Positions 29,810 through 37,751 are shown, counted from the first letter of the stretch. The stretch: 64,000 nt of DNA from Labedaea rhizosphaerae (GCF_004362825.1 NZ_SNXZ01000006.1:124001-188000), one strand, 5' to 3'. Notes: generated by a model not told the origin, from the letters alone. Translations and numbers: made by a program.

Positions 29810-30030
29810 AACCGCAGCGTAAGGCAGCCCTGTCCCGTCTTCGGCTGGCGCTCCCTTCGTCCCTACCGCTCGGTGGTGCGGCGAGTGCACCCAGACGACC
29901 GTCTGCTCGCCGATCCCGAGGAGGCTTCGCATGGATCATCGCGCGCCCCACCGACAAAACGGAACGGCCGTACGGGTGGCCTACCATCCGTGACCGGCAC
30001 TGTCGGTAGCAATCGCTGGAAGGGTCACGC

Positions 30031-30441
30031 GTGCGCATGGAATCCGCCGGAACCGGCGCCCCGTTGCCGGTGCGGGCCGCGGCTGTCGTCGTTTGCCTGC
30101 AAGGACTTGCCGTGCTGGGCGCGGCCGTGTGGCTCGTCGTGCTCGAACTCCGCGGCCAGGCGCGGCTGGGCAACGTCTACGCCGAGGCGGCGTTCTTCGC
30201 CCTGATGGCCGCCGCCGTGCTGGCCTGCGGGGTGGCGCTGCTGCTCGGCAAGCAGGGCGCGCGCACCCCCGCCGTGGTGATCCAGGTGCTGCTGCTCGGC
30301 GTCGCCTGGTACGCGATCGGCCCGTCCAGTCGGCCCGGGTACGGCATCCCGGTCGCGGTCGTCGCCGTGGTCACGCTGGTCCTGCTCCTGGGCGCACAGG
30401 CCCGGCAGTGGGCCAACGAGGAAGAGGACCACTCCGCCTGA
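30031..30441 (+). CDS. Four-helix integral membrane protein
   Basis: 136 residues with four predicted transmembrane helices: about 15-38 (AAAVVVCLQGLAVLGAAVWLVV), 50-72 (AAFFALMAAAVLACGVALLLG), 76-96 and 105-124. The acidic tail is QWANEEEDHSA. GTG start with GGAAGGG 6 nt upstream and a TACCAT hexamer near 29980 as a possible -10. Function unknown. It matches Rv3217c in position. A possible 20-codon reading frame (29931-29993) with an AGGAGG lies upstream. Confidence 0.75.
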   Translation: MRMESAGTGAPLPVRAAAVVVCLQGLAVLGAAVWLVVLELRGQARLGNVYAEAAFFALMAAAVLACGVALLLGKQGARTPAVVIQVLLLGVAWYAIGPSSRPGYGIPVAVVAVVTLVLLLGAQARQWANEEEDHSA

Positions 30442-30555
30442 CGGGCCACGACGCCCTGGGTCTGGTCGAGGCTGCCGGTGTGGAACGAGATGGCCTGGCC
30501 GTCCGCGCCTGCGTGCAGTGCCGGGCGTTCGGTGGCCGGCGTCTGAGCACCACGT

Positions 30556-31023
30556 CTAGGAGGCGAACGTAGTGAGGGCGTCGCCGTCCAGCCGGAAGGT
30601 CATCCAGTCGTCCACATGGGTCGCGCCGAGCCGGCGGTAGAACTCGATCGTCGGCTCGTTCCAGTCCAGCACCGCCCATTCCAGCCGCTGGTAGCCCGCG
30701 CGCACGCACTCGCGGGCGAGGGCTACCAGCAACTGCTTGCCCAGCCCGGTGCCGCGGTGCTGCGGGCGCACGTACAGATCCTCCAGGTGGATCCCGTGCG
30801 TGCCCGTCCAGGTGGAGAAGGAGCGGAACCACACCGCGCACCCGGCCAGTCCACCGTCCACTTCGGCCACGTGGCAGAAGACCGACGGCGCCTCGCCGAA
30901 CAACGCGGGTCGCAACTGCTCCGCGGTCATCTTGAAGTGCTCGGGCGCCTGTTCGTACTCGGCGAGCTCGCGGCAGAGCGCGACGATCTGGTCCACATCG
31001 GACTCACGGGCGCGGCGGATCAC
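30556..31023 (-). CDS. GNAT family N-acetyltransferase
   Basis: A 155-residue GCN5-type acetyltransferase. The acetyl-CoA site is in LEDLYVRPQHRGTGLGKQLL (motif A, RGTGLG), followed by WAVLDWNEPTIEFYRRLGA. It resembles spermidine/diamine acetyltransferase-type GNATs (SAT family: CRELAEYEQAPEHF near the N-terminus), so a polyamine or small amine is a plausible substrate. GTG start overlaps the stop of the histidine phosphatase gene (GTGA). Its position matches Rv3216. Confidence 0.87.
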   Translation of the reverse strand: MIRRARESDVDQIVALCRELAEYEQAPEHFKMTAEQLRPALFGEAPSVFCHVAEVDGGLAGCAVWFRSFSTWTGTHGIHLEDLYVRPQHRGTGLGKQLLVALARECVRAGYQRLEWAVLDWNEPTIEFYRRLGATHVDDWMTFRLDGDALTTFAS

Positions 31024-31628
31024 GCGGTCGCCCCGGCCGGCACGTTCAGGTGCTGGATCTGCGGCGCGCCACGTTCGTCGCCGAGCACGGACACCGCGGC
31101 CGCGTCCATGCCGAAGGACACGCCCTTCGTCGCGGGCAGCTCCAGCCACGCGGCCACCAGCACCCGGCTGAAGTGCCCGTGCCCGATCAGGACCACGTCG
31201 CCGTCGGCCAGCGCGGGCCGCACGCGGTCGAGCACCGCCCGCGCGCGGGCGCCGACCTGCTCGGCGGTCTCGCCGTTCGGGGTCGGGTGGGTCCACACCG
31301 TCCAGCCGGGCACCGACTCCCGGATCTGGGGCGTGGTCCGGCCCTCGTAGTCGCCGTAGTCCCACTCGGCCAGGTCCTCGGTCTGCTCGTCGACCGTGAG
31401 CCCGGCGAGTTCCGCGGTCCGCACCGCGCGTTGCCGCGGGCTGCTGAGCACCAGCGCGGGCGCCGCCCCACCGCGCAGCCCGGCCAGCGTGCGGCCCGCC
31501 GCGCGGGCCAGTTCCTCGCCCTCGGGAGTCAGCGGGATGTCGCTGCGCCCGGTGTGCCTGCCGTCCCGCGACCACTCGGTCTGCCCGTGTCGCAGCAGGT
31601 AGATGCCTGTTTTGCCCTCGCCCGCCAT
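31020..31628 (-). CDS. Histidine phosphatase family protein (acid phosphatase / Gpm2-like)
   Basis: Branch 1 histidine phosphatase. The catalytic RHG motif is in YLLRHGQTEWS, the paired Arg in SSPRQRAVRTAE, the acid in EWDYGDYEG, and the second His in VVLIGHGHFSRVL. 202 residues. The M. tuberculosis neighbour Rv3214 (Gpm2) is an acid phosphatase despite its phosphoglycerate mutase name, and that activity is the best guess here. It heads a two-gene operon with the GNAT. Confidence 0.88.
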   Translation of the reverse strand: MAGEGKTGIYLLRHGQTEWSRDGRHTGRSDIPLTPEGEELARAAGRTLAGLRGGAAPALVLSSPRQRAVRTAELAGLTVDEQTEDLAEWDYGDYEGRTTPQIRESVPGWTVWTHPTPNGETAEQVGARARAVLDRVRPALADGDVVLIGHGHFSRVLVAAWLELPATKGVSFGMDAAAVSVLGDERGAPQIQHLNVPAGATA

Positions 31629-31737
31629 GGCTTGATCCTACGGGTCGGAAAAAATCTTGGAACTCGCTGTAACTCGGGCCGGGGTAGCGCCATCCATCCC
31701 TGTGAAGCCACCGAGCAGAGCAGACCAGGAGCACGAG

Positions 31738-32451
31738 ATGAGCGACAGCAGCGCCCCCACCGCCGGCCAGGCCGCGGACCTGAACAACGACGGCGTCAAC
31801 GAGAGCGAGTGGGTCGACGCCGACAACGACGGCGTGGTCGACGGCGTCGTCTCCGACACCGACGGTGACGGCCAGTTCGACACCGTCGCACTCGACACCA
31901 ACGCCGACGGCCGCATCGACATGGTCGCCCAGGACACCGACGGCGACGGGCACGTGGACTACGGCGTGGCGGACACCGACTTCGACGGTGAGGCCGACAC
32001 CCAGTTCGACGCCGACGGCAACGCCACCCCGTACAGCGAGGACGGCGCCACCAGCTCGTCCTCGTCGACCACCGCGTCCGACGCCAGCAGCTCCGACGAG
32101 GAGTACGGCAAGGACGAGGACACCACCAGCTCCAGCAGCACCACCGGCGGTTACTCGGAGTCCAGCGACGGGTCCAGCGACTCGGGTCAGCTGCCCGAGG
32201 GCGGCCAGGAAGTCGACATGGACGGCGACGGCCGGGTCGACGCGGTCGCGTACGACACCGACAACGACGGCCAGGTCGACACCGTGGCCATGGACACCAA
32301 CGACGACGGTCGCATCGACCTGGTCGTGGCCGACACCGACGGTGACGGCGAGGCCGACTACGCGGTCGCCGACACCGACTACGACGGTCACGCCGACGCC
32401 GAGTACTCGATCGAGAACGGTCAGGTCACCGACGAGCACGACCTGAGCTGA
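31738..32451 (+). CDS. Acidic protein of calcium-binding-type D-x-D-G-D repeats
   Basis: A 237-residue, highly acidic protein with no signal peptide or membrane helix. Two blocks of repeats (about 20-95 and 160-225) follow the pattern D-T-D-x-D-G-x-x-D-x-V-x, for example DTDGDGQFDTVALDT and DTDGDGHVDYGVADTD. They resemble EF-hand/dockerin or thrombospondin-3-type calcium loops. The blocks are separated by a Ser/Thr-rich linker with runs such as SSSSS. CAGGAG precedes the ATG. Calcium binding is inferred, and the apparent lack of an export signal is odd for such repeats. Confidence 0.75.
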   Translation: MSDSSAPTAGQAADLNNDGVNESEWVDADNDGVVDGVVSDTDGDGQFDTVALDTNADGRIDMVAQDTDGDGHVDYGVADTDFDGEADTQFDADGNATPYSEDGATSSSSSTTASDASSSDEEYGKDEDTTSSSSTTGGYSESSDGSSDSGQLPEGGQEVDMDGDGRVDAVAYDTDNDGQVDTVAMDTNDDGRIDLVVADTDGDGEADYAVADTDYDGHADAEYSIENGQVTDEHDLS

Positions 32452-32510
32452 TGTGCGGATCGGCCGGAGTCCGGCGGCGCGACCACGGTCGCGGCGCCGG
32501 CTCCGGCGTC

Positions 32511-33053
32511 TCAGCCGGCCTGTTCGGCGAGGCGTTCGCGCAACGCGCCGCGGGCGCGGTGGATCCAGACGCGCACCGAGTTCGTCGGAGCTTCCATGAG
32601 CCCCGCGACTTGGTCGTACGACAGCCCGCCGACCCAGAGCAGCAGCGCCTCGCGGTGCTTCTCGGGCAGCGTGTCCAGTGCCTCGCGCACGGCGATCGAT
32701 TCGACGACGGTGTCGGCGAATCCCGTGGGCCGCGGTCCGTCGTCCTCGGCGGTGTCGAGCTCCACCTCGGCGCGCTTGCCGCGGGCGCGGACCACGGCGA
32801 GCGCGGCGTTGCGGGCGATGGCGTACACCCAGGCACCGAACGGGCAGCGGGCCTGGAACCGGTGCAGGTTGCGCCAGGCGGCGAGCTGGGCGTCCTGCAG
32901 GGCGTCGGCGGCGTCGGCGTGGTTGCCGGTCAGCCGCACGCAGAGGGCGTACGCGGGGCGTTCGGCCTCGGTCCAGAGCGTGCGGAAGGCGTCCTGGTCA
33001 CCGGAGGCGGCGGCGCGGACCAGCGCCTGCTCGGCGGTGAGGTCGACGCTCAT
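32511..33053 (-). CDS. ECF-type RNA polymerase sigma factor
   Basis: A 180-residue group 4 sigma factor. Region 2: NHADAADALQDAQLAAWRNLHRF and FGAWVYAIARNAALAVVRAR. Region 4: LPEKHREALLLWVGGLSYDQV and APTNSVRVWIHRARGALRERL. No anti-sigma factor is adjacent. It is divergent, across 62 bp, from an acidic protein gene and follows the calcium-repeat gene convergently. AGGAGC is 6 nt before the ATG at 33053. The stimulus is unknown. Confidence 0.9.
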   Translation of the reverse strand: MSVDLTAEQALVRAAASGDQDAFRTLWTEAERPAYALCVRLTGNHADAADALQDAQLAAWRNLHRFQARCPFGAWVYAIARNAALAVVRARGKRAEVELDTAEDDGPRPTGFADTVVESIAVREALDTLPEKHREALLLWVGGLSYDQVAGLMEAPTNSVRVWIHRARGALRERLAEQAG

Positions 33054-33115
33054 GGAGTGCTCCTGGCCTGCGGGTCCGGCGGCTCGGTGATGGTTGCACA
33101 AGGAGGGCTGGCGTG

Positions 33116-33580
33116 ATGGCCAGGGATCAGGACGACGGGTTCGACGCGATCGACGACGACGCGGACCGCGGTGAGCTGCGGGAGTTGCTCCTGGACAGCG
33201 TGCCGGGGCTCGACGACGCCCAGCGCGACGCGATGTTCGAGCACACCTTCGAGGCGCCGGTCGAGGACGACCACGCCGCCGACGACCTCATCCCGGTCGA
33301 CGAGGTGTTCGGCGGCTCCGACGACGACTGGGACGCCTCCGACGTCGCCGACGGGTCGGACGTCGCAGCCGACGCGGTCGAGGACGTGACCGAACCCGAG
33401 CACGACTTCACCGACACCACCGACACCACCGACCACGCCGACAGCCTGCTCGACCCCCATGAAACCCACGAAACCCCCGACGACTTGTCCGACACGCACG
33501 AATTCGGCATGGACCATGGTGCCGGACACGATCAGCCGATCGTCGGCGACCTGCCGGACGGCGACGGGGATTGGGCCTGA
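33116..33580 (+). CDS. Hypothetical acidic protein (154 aa)
   Basis: A soluble, strongly acidic protein. The N-terminal part has a short helical segment, LRELLLDSVPGLDDAQRDAMFEHTF. The remainder is low-complexity Asp/Glu/His/Thr (HDFTDTTDTTDHADSLLDPH, then HETHETPDD). AAGGAGGG precedes, with GTG at 33113 or ATG at 33116 as start. No known family. Its divergent arrangement with the ECF sigma gene suggests shared regulation; it is not a typical anti-sigma factor as it has no membrane helix or zinc motif. Confidence 0.6.
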   Translation: MARDQDDGFDAIDDDADRGELRELLLDSVPGLDDAQRDAMFEHTFEAPVEDDHAADDLIPVDEVFGGSDDDWDASDVADGSDVAADAVEDVTEPEHDFTDTTDTTDHADSLLDPHETHETPDDLSDTHEFGMDHGAGHDQPIVGDLPDGDGDWA

Positions 33581-34552
33581 TCAGGGCAGGTCGCGGAAGA
33601 AGGCCCAGATGACGGCGGGCGCGTCGACGTCGTGGGTGGTGTGCCCCGAGATCAAGGGCGCCGTGTAGTGCGGGTTGGGCACCAGGTGCCCGCCGCCGAA
33701 CACGGTGTAGAGCTCGACCGGCGCGTGGCCCGGGGTGCGGTGGCTGGTCCGGGCCACCCGCGTGTCGAGTTCGCCCCGGGGGTGGGGCAGGAACTCGGTG
33801 TGCGGTGACCCGGCGTGCCCGTTGAGCGCGGCGAAGTACGCGAACGTGTCGGTCGCCGAGCGGACGTCGCCCCGGCTGCCGAACCCGAACACGGTGACCT
33901 CGCCGCCGTCGAACGGGTTGATCGGATCGGCCGTGCTGGTCATCAACAGCACCGGGATGGGCAGGCCCCGCGGCACGCAGTCGAGGTTCTCCTCCGTCGG
34001 CAGGTTGGCGCTGATCGCCGCGATGCCCGCGAGCCGGTCCGGCATGGTCGCCGCGAGGCGCAACGCGAGTTGCCCGCCGTTGGAGAACCCGGCGACGAAC
34101 ACCCGGCCGCGGTCGATGCCGTAGCGGATGTGGAAGTGCTCGATCAACGCGTCGAGGAAGCCTTCGTCGTCGACGTTCTCGCGCCGCGCCGGGTAGTGCG
34201 CGGCCTTGCGCGCGTCGTTCCAGTTCCCCTTGTGTCCGTTCGGGTAGACGACGGCGAACTTCTCGTGCTCGGTCAGCCGGTCGAACCCGTAGCCGGTGAT
34301 GGCCCGGAAGTGCGCGCCGTCCTGGCTGGCCCCGTGCAGCGCGATGACCAGCGGGGCGCCGGCCGGGAGTTGCGCGGGCACGACCGCGGTGAAAGTCCGG
34401 TGCCGGCCGCCGACCAGGAGCGTGCCGGTGATCTTCGGCGCGGAGAGGTCCGGCTCGGGCGCCTGCCGCGCGTACAAGAAGCGCCGGTAGACCTCACCGG
34501 CCGTGCCCACGGCGGCCGCCGCAGCGGTCCACCGCACCCAGCCACCACGCAT
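33581..34552 (-). CDS. PHB depolymerase family (LpqC-like) esterase
   Basis: An alpha/beta hydrolase of the polyhydroxybutyrate-depolymerase/feruloyl-esterase family. The oxyanion site is LVIALHGASQDGAHF, the nucleophile elbow is VAGFSNGGQLALRLA (Ser in GFSNGG), the acid region is LMTSTADPINPF, and the His is in FGGGHLVPNP. The N-terminus (MRGGWVRWTAAAAAVGTAG) could be a signal anchor, so export is likely. 323 residues from the ATG at 34552. In the ancestral arrangement its upstream neighbour was sodN, before the mobile element inserted. Confidence 0.82.
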   Translation of the reverse strand: MRGGWVRWTAAAAAVGTAGEVYRRFLYARQAPEPDLSAPKITGTLLVGGRHRTFTAVVPAQLPAGAPLVIALHGASQDGAHFRAITGYGFDRLTEHEKFAVVYPNGHKGNWNDARKAAHYPARRENVDDEGFLDALIEHFHIRYGIDRGRVFVAGFSNGGQLALRLAATMPDRLAGIAAISANLPTEENLDCVPRGLPIPVLLMTSTADPINPFDGGEVTVFGFGSRGDVRSATDTFAYFAALNGHAGSPHTEFLPHPRGELDTRVARTSHRTPGHAPVELYTVFGGGHLVPNPHYTAPLISGHTTHDVDAPAVIWAFFRDLP

Positions 34553-34650
34553 GTCCGCCCCCGAGAGTTCGCCAGAGGTCCACCCCTGTTCTAGGGGCAC
34601 GCCCTCGAACCCGGCTCGATCCGCCCTGATCCGCTCGGCGGCGGAAACGC

Positions 34651-34697
34651 GGAACGGCGCTGACCAGCGGTCGACGACCGCTGATCAGCGCCGTTCC
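34651..34697. terminator. Large hairpin, the original sodN terminator
   Basis: GGAACGGCGCTGACCAGCGG... at 34651-34673 pairs with 34675-34697 over 23 positions with one mismatch and a single-base turn. It lies just beyond the left copy of the sodN 3' end, so it was probably the sodN terminator before the element inserted. The inner sequence TCAGCGCCGTT recurs near the right junction (42335-42345). Confidence 0.75.
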
Positions 34698-34711
34698 ACG
34701 ACAGCTCGAAA

Positions 34712-34750
34712 CTCAGCCGTTCTTCGTCTCCCAGAAGATCTTGTCGATCT
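34712..34750. repeat. Left attachment repeat (attL) = duplicated 3' end of sodN
   Basis: 39 bp matching 42360-42398 with one mismatch (C at 34725 against G at 42373). Read on the minus strand it encodes the last residues of SodN (IDKIFWETKNG and stop); the one difference is synonymous (ACG/ACC, Thr). Upstream sodN codons are absent here, so it is an orphan gene tail left by site-specific integration. Confidence 0.9.
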
Positions 34751-34850
34751 GCCCCGAAGGTGGCTCTGACCAGGGATTTGCGCCAAACATGACCGGTCTG
34801 GGCCGCGGCCAGGCCGTGGTGATCGTTGGCGATCTCTGAGTCGCATGCCA

Positions 34851-35237
34851 TCAGGAGTTGGCCGCGACTGATGGATGCCCGATTGCTGCTAGTAGCCGCT
34901 CGGCGATTGTTAGAGCTGTCTTGACGCTTGCTGGGTCAATGTCGATGTGATGCACGACGGAGCCCCGAACTCTACGAACGGTTTCGATCTCGTCTCGGAA
35001 GAGCGTTGCCCAGCGCTTCGCAATATCACGGGGGCTCTCGTCTTTTATTTGAGATTTCAGGTTTAGCAGCCACGCCGCTGGACCGTCCTCTGCTGGAGCG
35101 GGCGCTCCATTTGCGAAAGCTAGGACCTCGCCTATCTCGAAGTCGCGCTGTAGCAACAGAATCATATCCTCCCTGGGCACTTTAGGTCGACCCTCGCTGC
35201 GTGGGCCACTGCGCCGATTACTTGGAGGTGTTGACAT
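34851..35237 (-). CDS. Small HEPN-like protein, candidate toxin or effector (128 aa)
   Basis: 128 residues, lower in GC than host genes. The C-terminal helices read IETVRRVRGSVVHHIDIDP, with RGSVVH (91-96) fitting the Rx4H ribonuclease motif of HEPN domains, followed by a long amphipathic helix (VKTALTIAERLLAAI). The N-terminal 25 residues are basic and disordered. The ATG overlaps the end of the membrane-protein gene by 20 nt and has GGAGG 6 nt upstream inside it, so the two are co-translated. HEPN assignment is by motif only; the usual polar residue after Arg is Gly. Confidence 0.5.
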   Translation of the reverse strand: MSTPPSNRRSGPRSEGRPKVPREDMILLLQRDFEIGEVLAFANGAPAPAEDGPAAWLLNLKSQIKDESPRDIAKRWATLFRDEIETVRRVRGSVVHHIDIDPASVKTALTIAERLLAAIGHPSVAANS

Positions 35238-35793
35238 CTGAGCCTCCGCGCTTGAATATCTCTGTCTTCTCTTGGAATGCTTGTTCGTCGTCCGTTACAG
35301 GAACGTCTGACGGCCAGAATTCCCCGGGGCGCGGGTAGTGATGGTGATGAGTTTCCGAGTGCATTGTGGCACTTAGCTTCGTCTGGACACCCAAGGTGAG
35401 TGTCCGAACTTCATCGGTCAATTCAGATACGGCGGCCTTCTGTTGATCAATTTTTCGCTCTACCTCGATGAGGCCGCCGACCTTTAGCTTTGTCAGGTCC
35501 GGAGCGAACAGGCCGATTGCAACTAGAGCAATCAGAATTACTGGAGCATCTGTGGCCTGCAAGGGCTTGCATACGGTCTGTGTCGTTGATTTTCCATCGG
35601 TCACGGTGACGGTCTGATCGCATGTGTGGAGTTTCTGCGATAGCGCCCCGTAAGTTGTGGCGACTGCGAGTCCGGCAAGGAGCGCTATCGCTATGGTCCG
35701 TCGAGTAATATCCAGCCGTGAGGCGACGTTGGGCGCCGAGCCGGTGGGCGGTGATCCTCCACTCGACTGCGTGGGTGGTATTGCTTTGCTCAC
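35218..35793 (-). CDS. Two-helix membrane protein with cytoplasmic coiled coil
   Basis: 191 residues. Transmembrane helix 1 at about 32-50 (TIAIALLAGLAVATTYGAL) and helix 2 at about 83-100 (APVILIALVAIGLFAPDL), separated by a 30-residue loop with two Cys (HTCDQTV, TVCKPL) that could form a disulfide outside. A heptad-like coiled coil follows (VERKIDQQKAAVSELTDEVRTL) and a His-rich stretch, HSETHHHHYPRP. GTG start overlapping the integrase stop (GTGA). Followed by the HEPN-like gene. The pair looks like a membrane sensor/anchor with a soluble effector. Family not recognised. Confidence 0.6.
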   Translation of the reverse strand: MSKAIPPTQSSGGSPPTGSAPNVASRLDITRRTIAIALLAGLAVATTYGALSQKLHTCDQTVTVTDGKSTTQTVCKPLQATDAPVILIALVAIGLFAPDLTKLKVGGLIEVERKIDQQKAAVSELTDEVRTLTLGVQTKLSATMHSETHHHHYPRPGEFWPSDVPVTDDEQAFQEKTEIFKRGGSDVNTSK

Positions 35794-36600
35794 GGCTGGG
35801 GGTACTCCGACCTTGACCTTTCGGACCTACTGTCCGTTGATGATATCCGGCGTTGATAGACGCCAGCGATCACGCTCTTCGTGCGGTCGGTGCTGCTGGG
35901 CATCAGGTGCGTGTAGATCCGCAGCATGAACGACGGGTCCGGGTGACCAAGCCAGTCGGCCACGGCCTTGATCGACTCGCCCTGGTCGCGCAGCACCGAG
36001 GCGAAGAAGTGCCGCAGCTCGTGCATGCCGTTCTCGTACCGCCCGAACGGCACCTCACACGCCTTGAGAGCCTTCTTCCAGTAGTTCCGGTTGAAGTTCG
36101 TTCGCGGCGACCTCCAGCCGACGCACAGACGTCACCAGCAGCTCAACCGTGCGCGGCTGACCGTCCGGCACGTCCCACGGCAACGTGATCGCCTTCGGCG
36201 GGAACCGGTGGATGTGCTCGGCGAGCGCCAACTTCACCGGCTCCGAGAGCGGCACGTCCCGCGTCTTGTCGTACTTCGGGAGCGCGAACACGTGCTTGTG
36301 CCGGACTGTCTTCACCTGACGCCGGACGTGCACCACGTTGTGCGGGAAGTCGACGTCCTCGACCGCCAACCCCAGGCATTCGCCCTGCCGTAGACCGAGG
36401 CCGGCCGCCAGGTCCACCAGCACCCGAAACCGCTCTGGTAGAGCCTTCTGAACAGCCCAGACCTGCTCTTCCGGCCACGGGACGATCCGCTTCTGCGCTG
36501 CCTTCGGAGCCTTCACCGACTTGCCATGACACGGGTGCTTGGCGATCAACGCGCGGCACCGCCACACGACTCAGCGTGCGCTGTTTGTCTAAATGGGACT
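35790..36600 (-). pseudogene. Tyrosine integrase, 5'-truncated and frameshifted
   Basis: Phage/AICE-type site-specific recombinase. The catalytic domain is readable: first Arg in GLGLRQGECLGL, HELRHFF (HxxR), WLGHPDPS, and the tyrosine in IYTHLM. A frameshift near 36120 separates the two halves (upstream frame ends LLVTSV; downstream frame continues TNFNRNYWKKALKACEVPFG). A second shift lies near 36545. The N-terminal arm-binding domain and most of the SAM-like core-binding domain are missing; the gene begins abruptly at about LDKQRTLSRVAVPR, next to the stop of the neighbouring gene. It cannot make a full integrase. Confidence 0.85.
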
Positions 36601-36603
36601 GTC

Positions 36604-37236
36604 CTACTTGGTCAGGTCGGCGACCTCGATCAACGTGCAGTCGCCTAGTTCCCGAACCAGGTTGTGGGCGAGGGTCCATCGGATCCGGGAGTCGGTGAGC
36701 GCGATCAGCTCGTCGCCGATGACTTGCGGGATGCGGTCGGCGACGTAGAGGCCACCGCGGACAGCGACCACTGGATACCGGCCGGCCCGCACGGCCACGG
36801 CTCCCCGCCGCAGCGCAGGGCACATGCGCGACGCCACCCGCACGCAGGGCAGGCACACCGGCGGTTCGGTGGTGGCCATCCGGTCAGGCCAGCCCGGCCA
36901 GTCCTCTCGGTGATCCGGCAGGAGCCACAGCACTCCGTTCCCGGTCCGGTCGGCGGGACCGTTGCATACCTGGCAGTGCAGCCGTCGCATCACTTGCCGA
37001 TGCCGGAGCGGGTGCACCTGACCGAGGACCGGTCGGCCCTGCCGTGGCGCCCAGGACATGCGCGCCCACAACACGCCGTGCTCGTCGCGGTCGGTGACCT
37101 GCTCGTCGATGTAGGCGATGCCCCGGCCGGGGACCTCCATGAACCAGCACGGCAGCAGCTCCTCGGCCGACCACGCCGAGATGTAGGGCGCGACGACACC
37201 ACGGCCAACGGTCTCGGTGGTGGTGTCAATCGTCAT
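36604..37236 (-). CDS. AICE-associated hypothetical protein with Cys pairs (210 aa)
   Basis: Last intact gene of the Pra operon. Two CxxC-type pairs, LHCQVCNGPADRTG and PVCLPCVRVASRMC, suggest a zinc-binding domain in the middle. The N-terminal half contains YISAWSAEELLPCWFMEVPG and VLWARMSWAPRQGRPV. Proteins of this layout are common next to Pra and GntR genes in actinomycete integrative elements; the function is unknown. ATG at 37236 overlaps the preceding gene by 11 nt. The truncated integrase begins immediately after its stop. Confidence 0.65.
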   Translation of the reverse strand: MTIDTTTETVGRGVVAPYISAWSAEELLPCWFMEVPGRGIAYIDEQVTDRDEHGVLWARMSWAPRQGRPVLGQVHPLRHRQVMRRLHCQVCNGPADRTGNGVLWLLPDHREDWPGWPDRMATTEPPVCLPCVRVASRMCPALRRGAVAVRAGRYPVVAVRGGLYVADRIPQVIGDELIALTDSRIRWTLAHNLVRELGDCTLIEVADLTK

Positions 37237-37498
37237 CGGACTCGCTCTCCTCTCGCGAGATCAGCCGAGGAGGCTGGGGAGAGAGCTTGAGCTGCAGCTC
37301 GTCGGCCACGATCGTGGCGGCTTGGACCAGCTCATGGCAGAAGGCCATCAGCAGCCGATCACCGCGCGGGTCCGGTGTCGCCCTGATCACCAGCGTCATC
37401 GAGCCCAGGTACAACATCAGCGCCGACTGGTCGGCCTCAAGCTCCGTGTACTGCGCACCCGCACCCGGATCAAGCGCGTGCGTCACCTCGGTACTCAC
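37226..37498 (-). CDS. AICE-associated small protein, paralogue 2 (90 aa)
   Basis: A 90-residue protein related to the adjacent upstream gene: SALMLYLGSMTLVIRATPDPRGDR aligns with its neighbour's PALVIYTDPVNMAVQLPPFPGGDQ, and both continue with FCxEL and a helix. A beta-strand pair and one long helix are predicted. The acidic tail is REESESDDD. GTG start overlaps the previous stop by 4 nt. The function is unknown; it belongs to the Pra operon. Confidence 0.6.
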   Translation of the reverse strand: MSTEVTHALDPGAGAQYTELEADQSALMLYLGSMTLVIRATPDPRGDRLLMAFCHELVQAATIVADELQLKLSPQPPRLISREESESDDD

Positions 37499-37749
37499 AG
37501 GCCCTCACCGTCCGCCAACCGGTGCCGAGGACCCGCTTGGGACGCCTCCAATGCATCCGCGAGCTTGGCCGCTTCCCGTGCCAGCTCCCGGCAGAACCGG
37601 ACCAGCACCTGGTCCCCGCCGGGGAACGGCGGCAGCTGCACCGCCATGTTCACCGGGTCGGTGTAGATCACGAGCGCGGGAATCTCGGATGTGATCTGCA
37701 TGTAGGCCGCCGAGGCGTTCTGTCCCGGCGTGCATGTCACGTTGAACAT
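37495..37749 (-). CDS. AICE-associated small protein, paralogue 1 (84 aa)
   Basis: An 84-residue protein with short beta-strands (ASAAYMQITSEIPALVIYTDPVNMAV split by turns) and a helix (VRFCRELAREAAKLADALEA). It is a tandem paralogue of the next gene downstream. ATG start 2 nt after the previous stop. Such paired small genes sit beside pra in many actinomycete integrative elements. No function known. Confidence 0.6.
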   Translation of the reverse strand: MFNVTCTPGQNASAAYMQITSEIPALVIYTDPVNMAVQLPPFPGGDQVLVRFCRELAREAAKLADALEASQAGPRHRLADGEGL

Positions 37750-37751
37750 GA

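Noticed and set aside
29931-29993. 20-codon frame with AGGAGG before the four-helix membrane protein gene
   Set aside because: The ribosome-binding site is good but the frame is very short, overlaps the likely -10 region of the next gene and has no other support.
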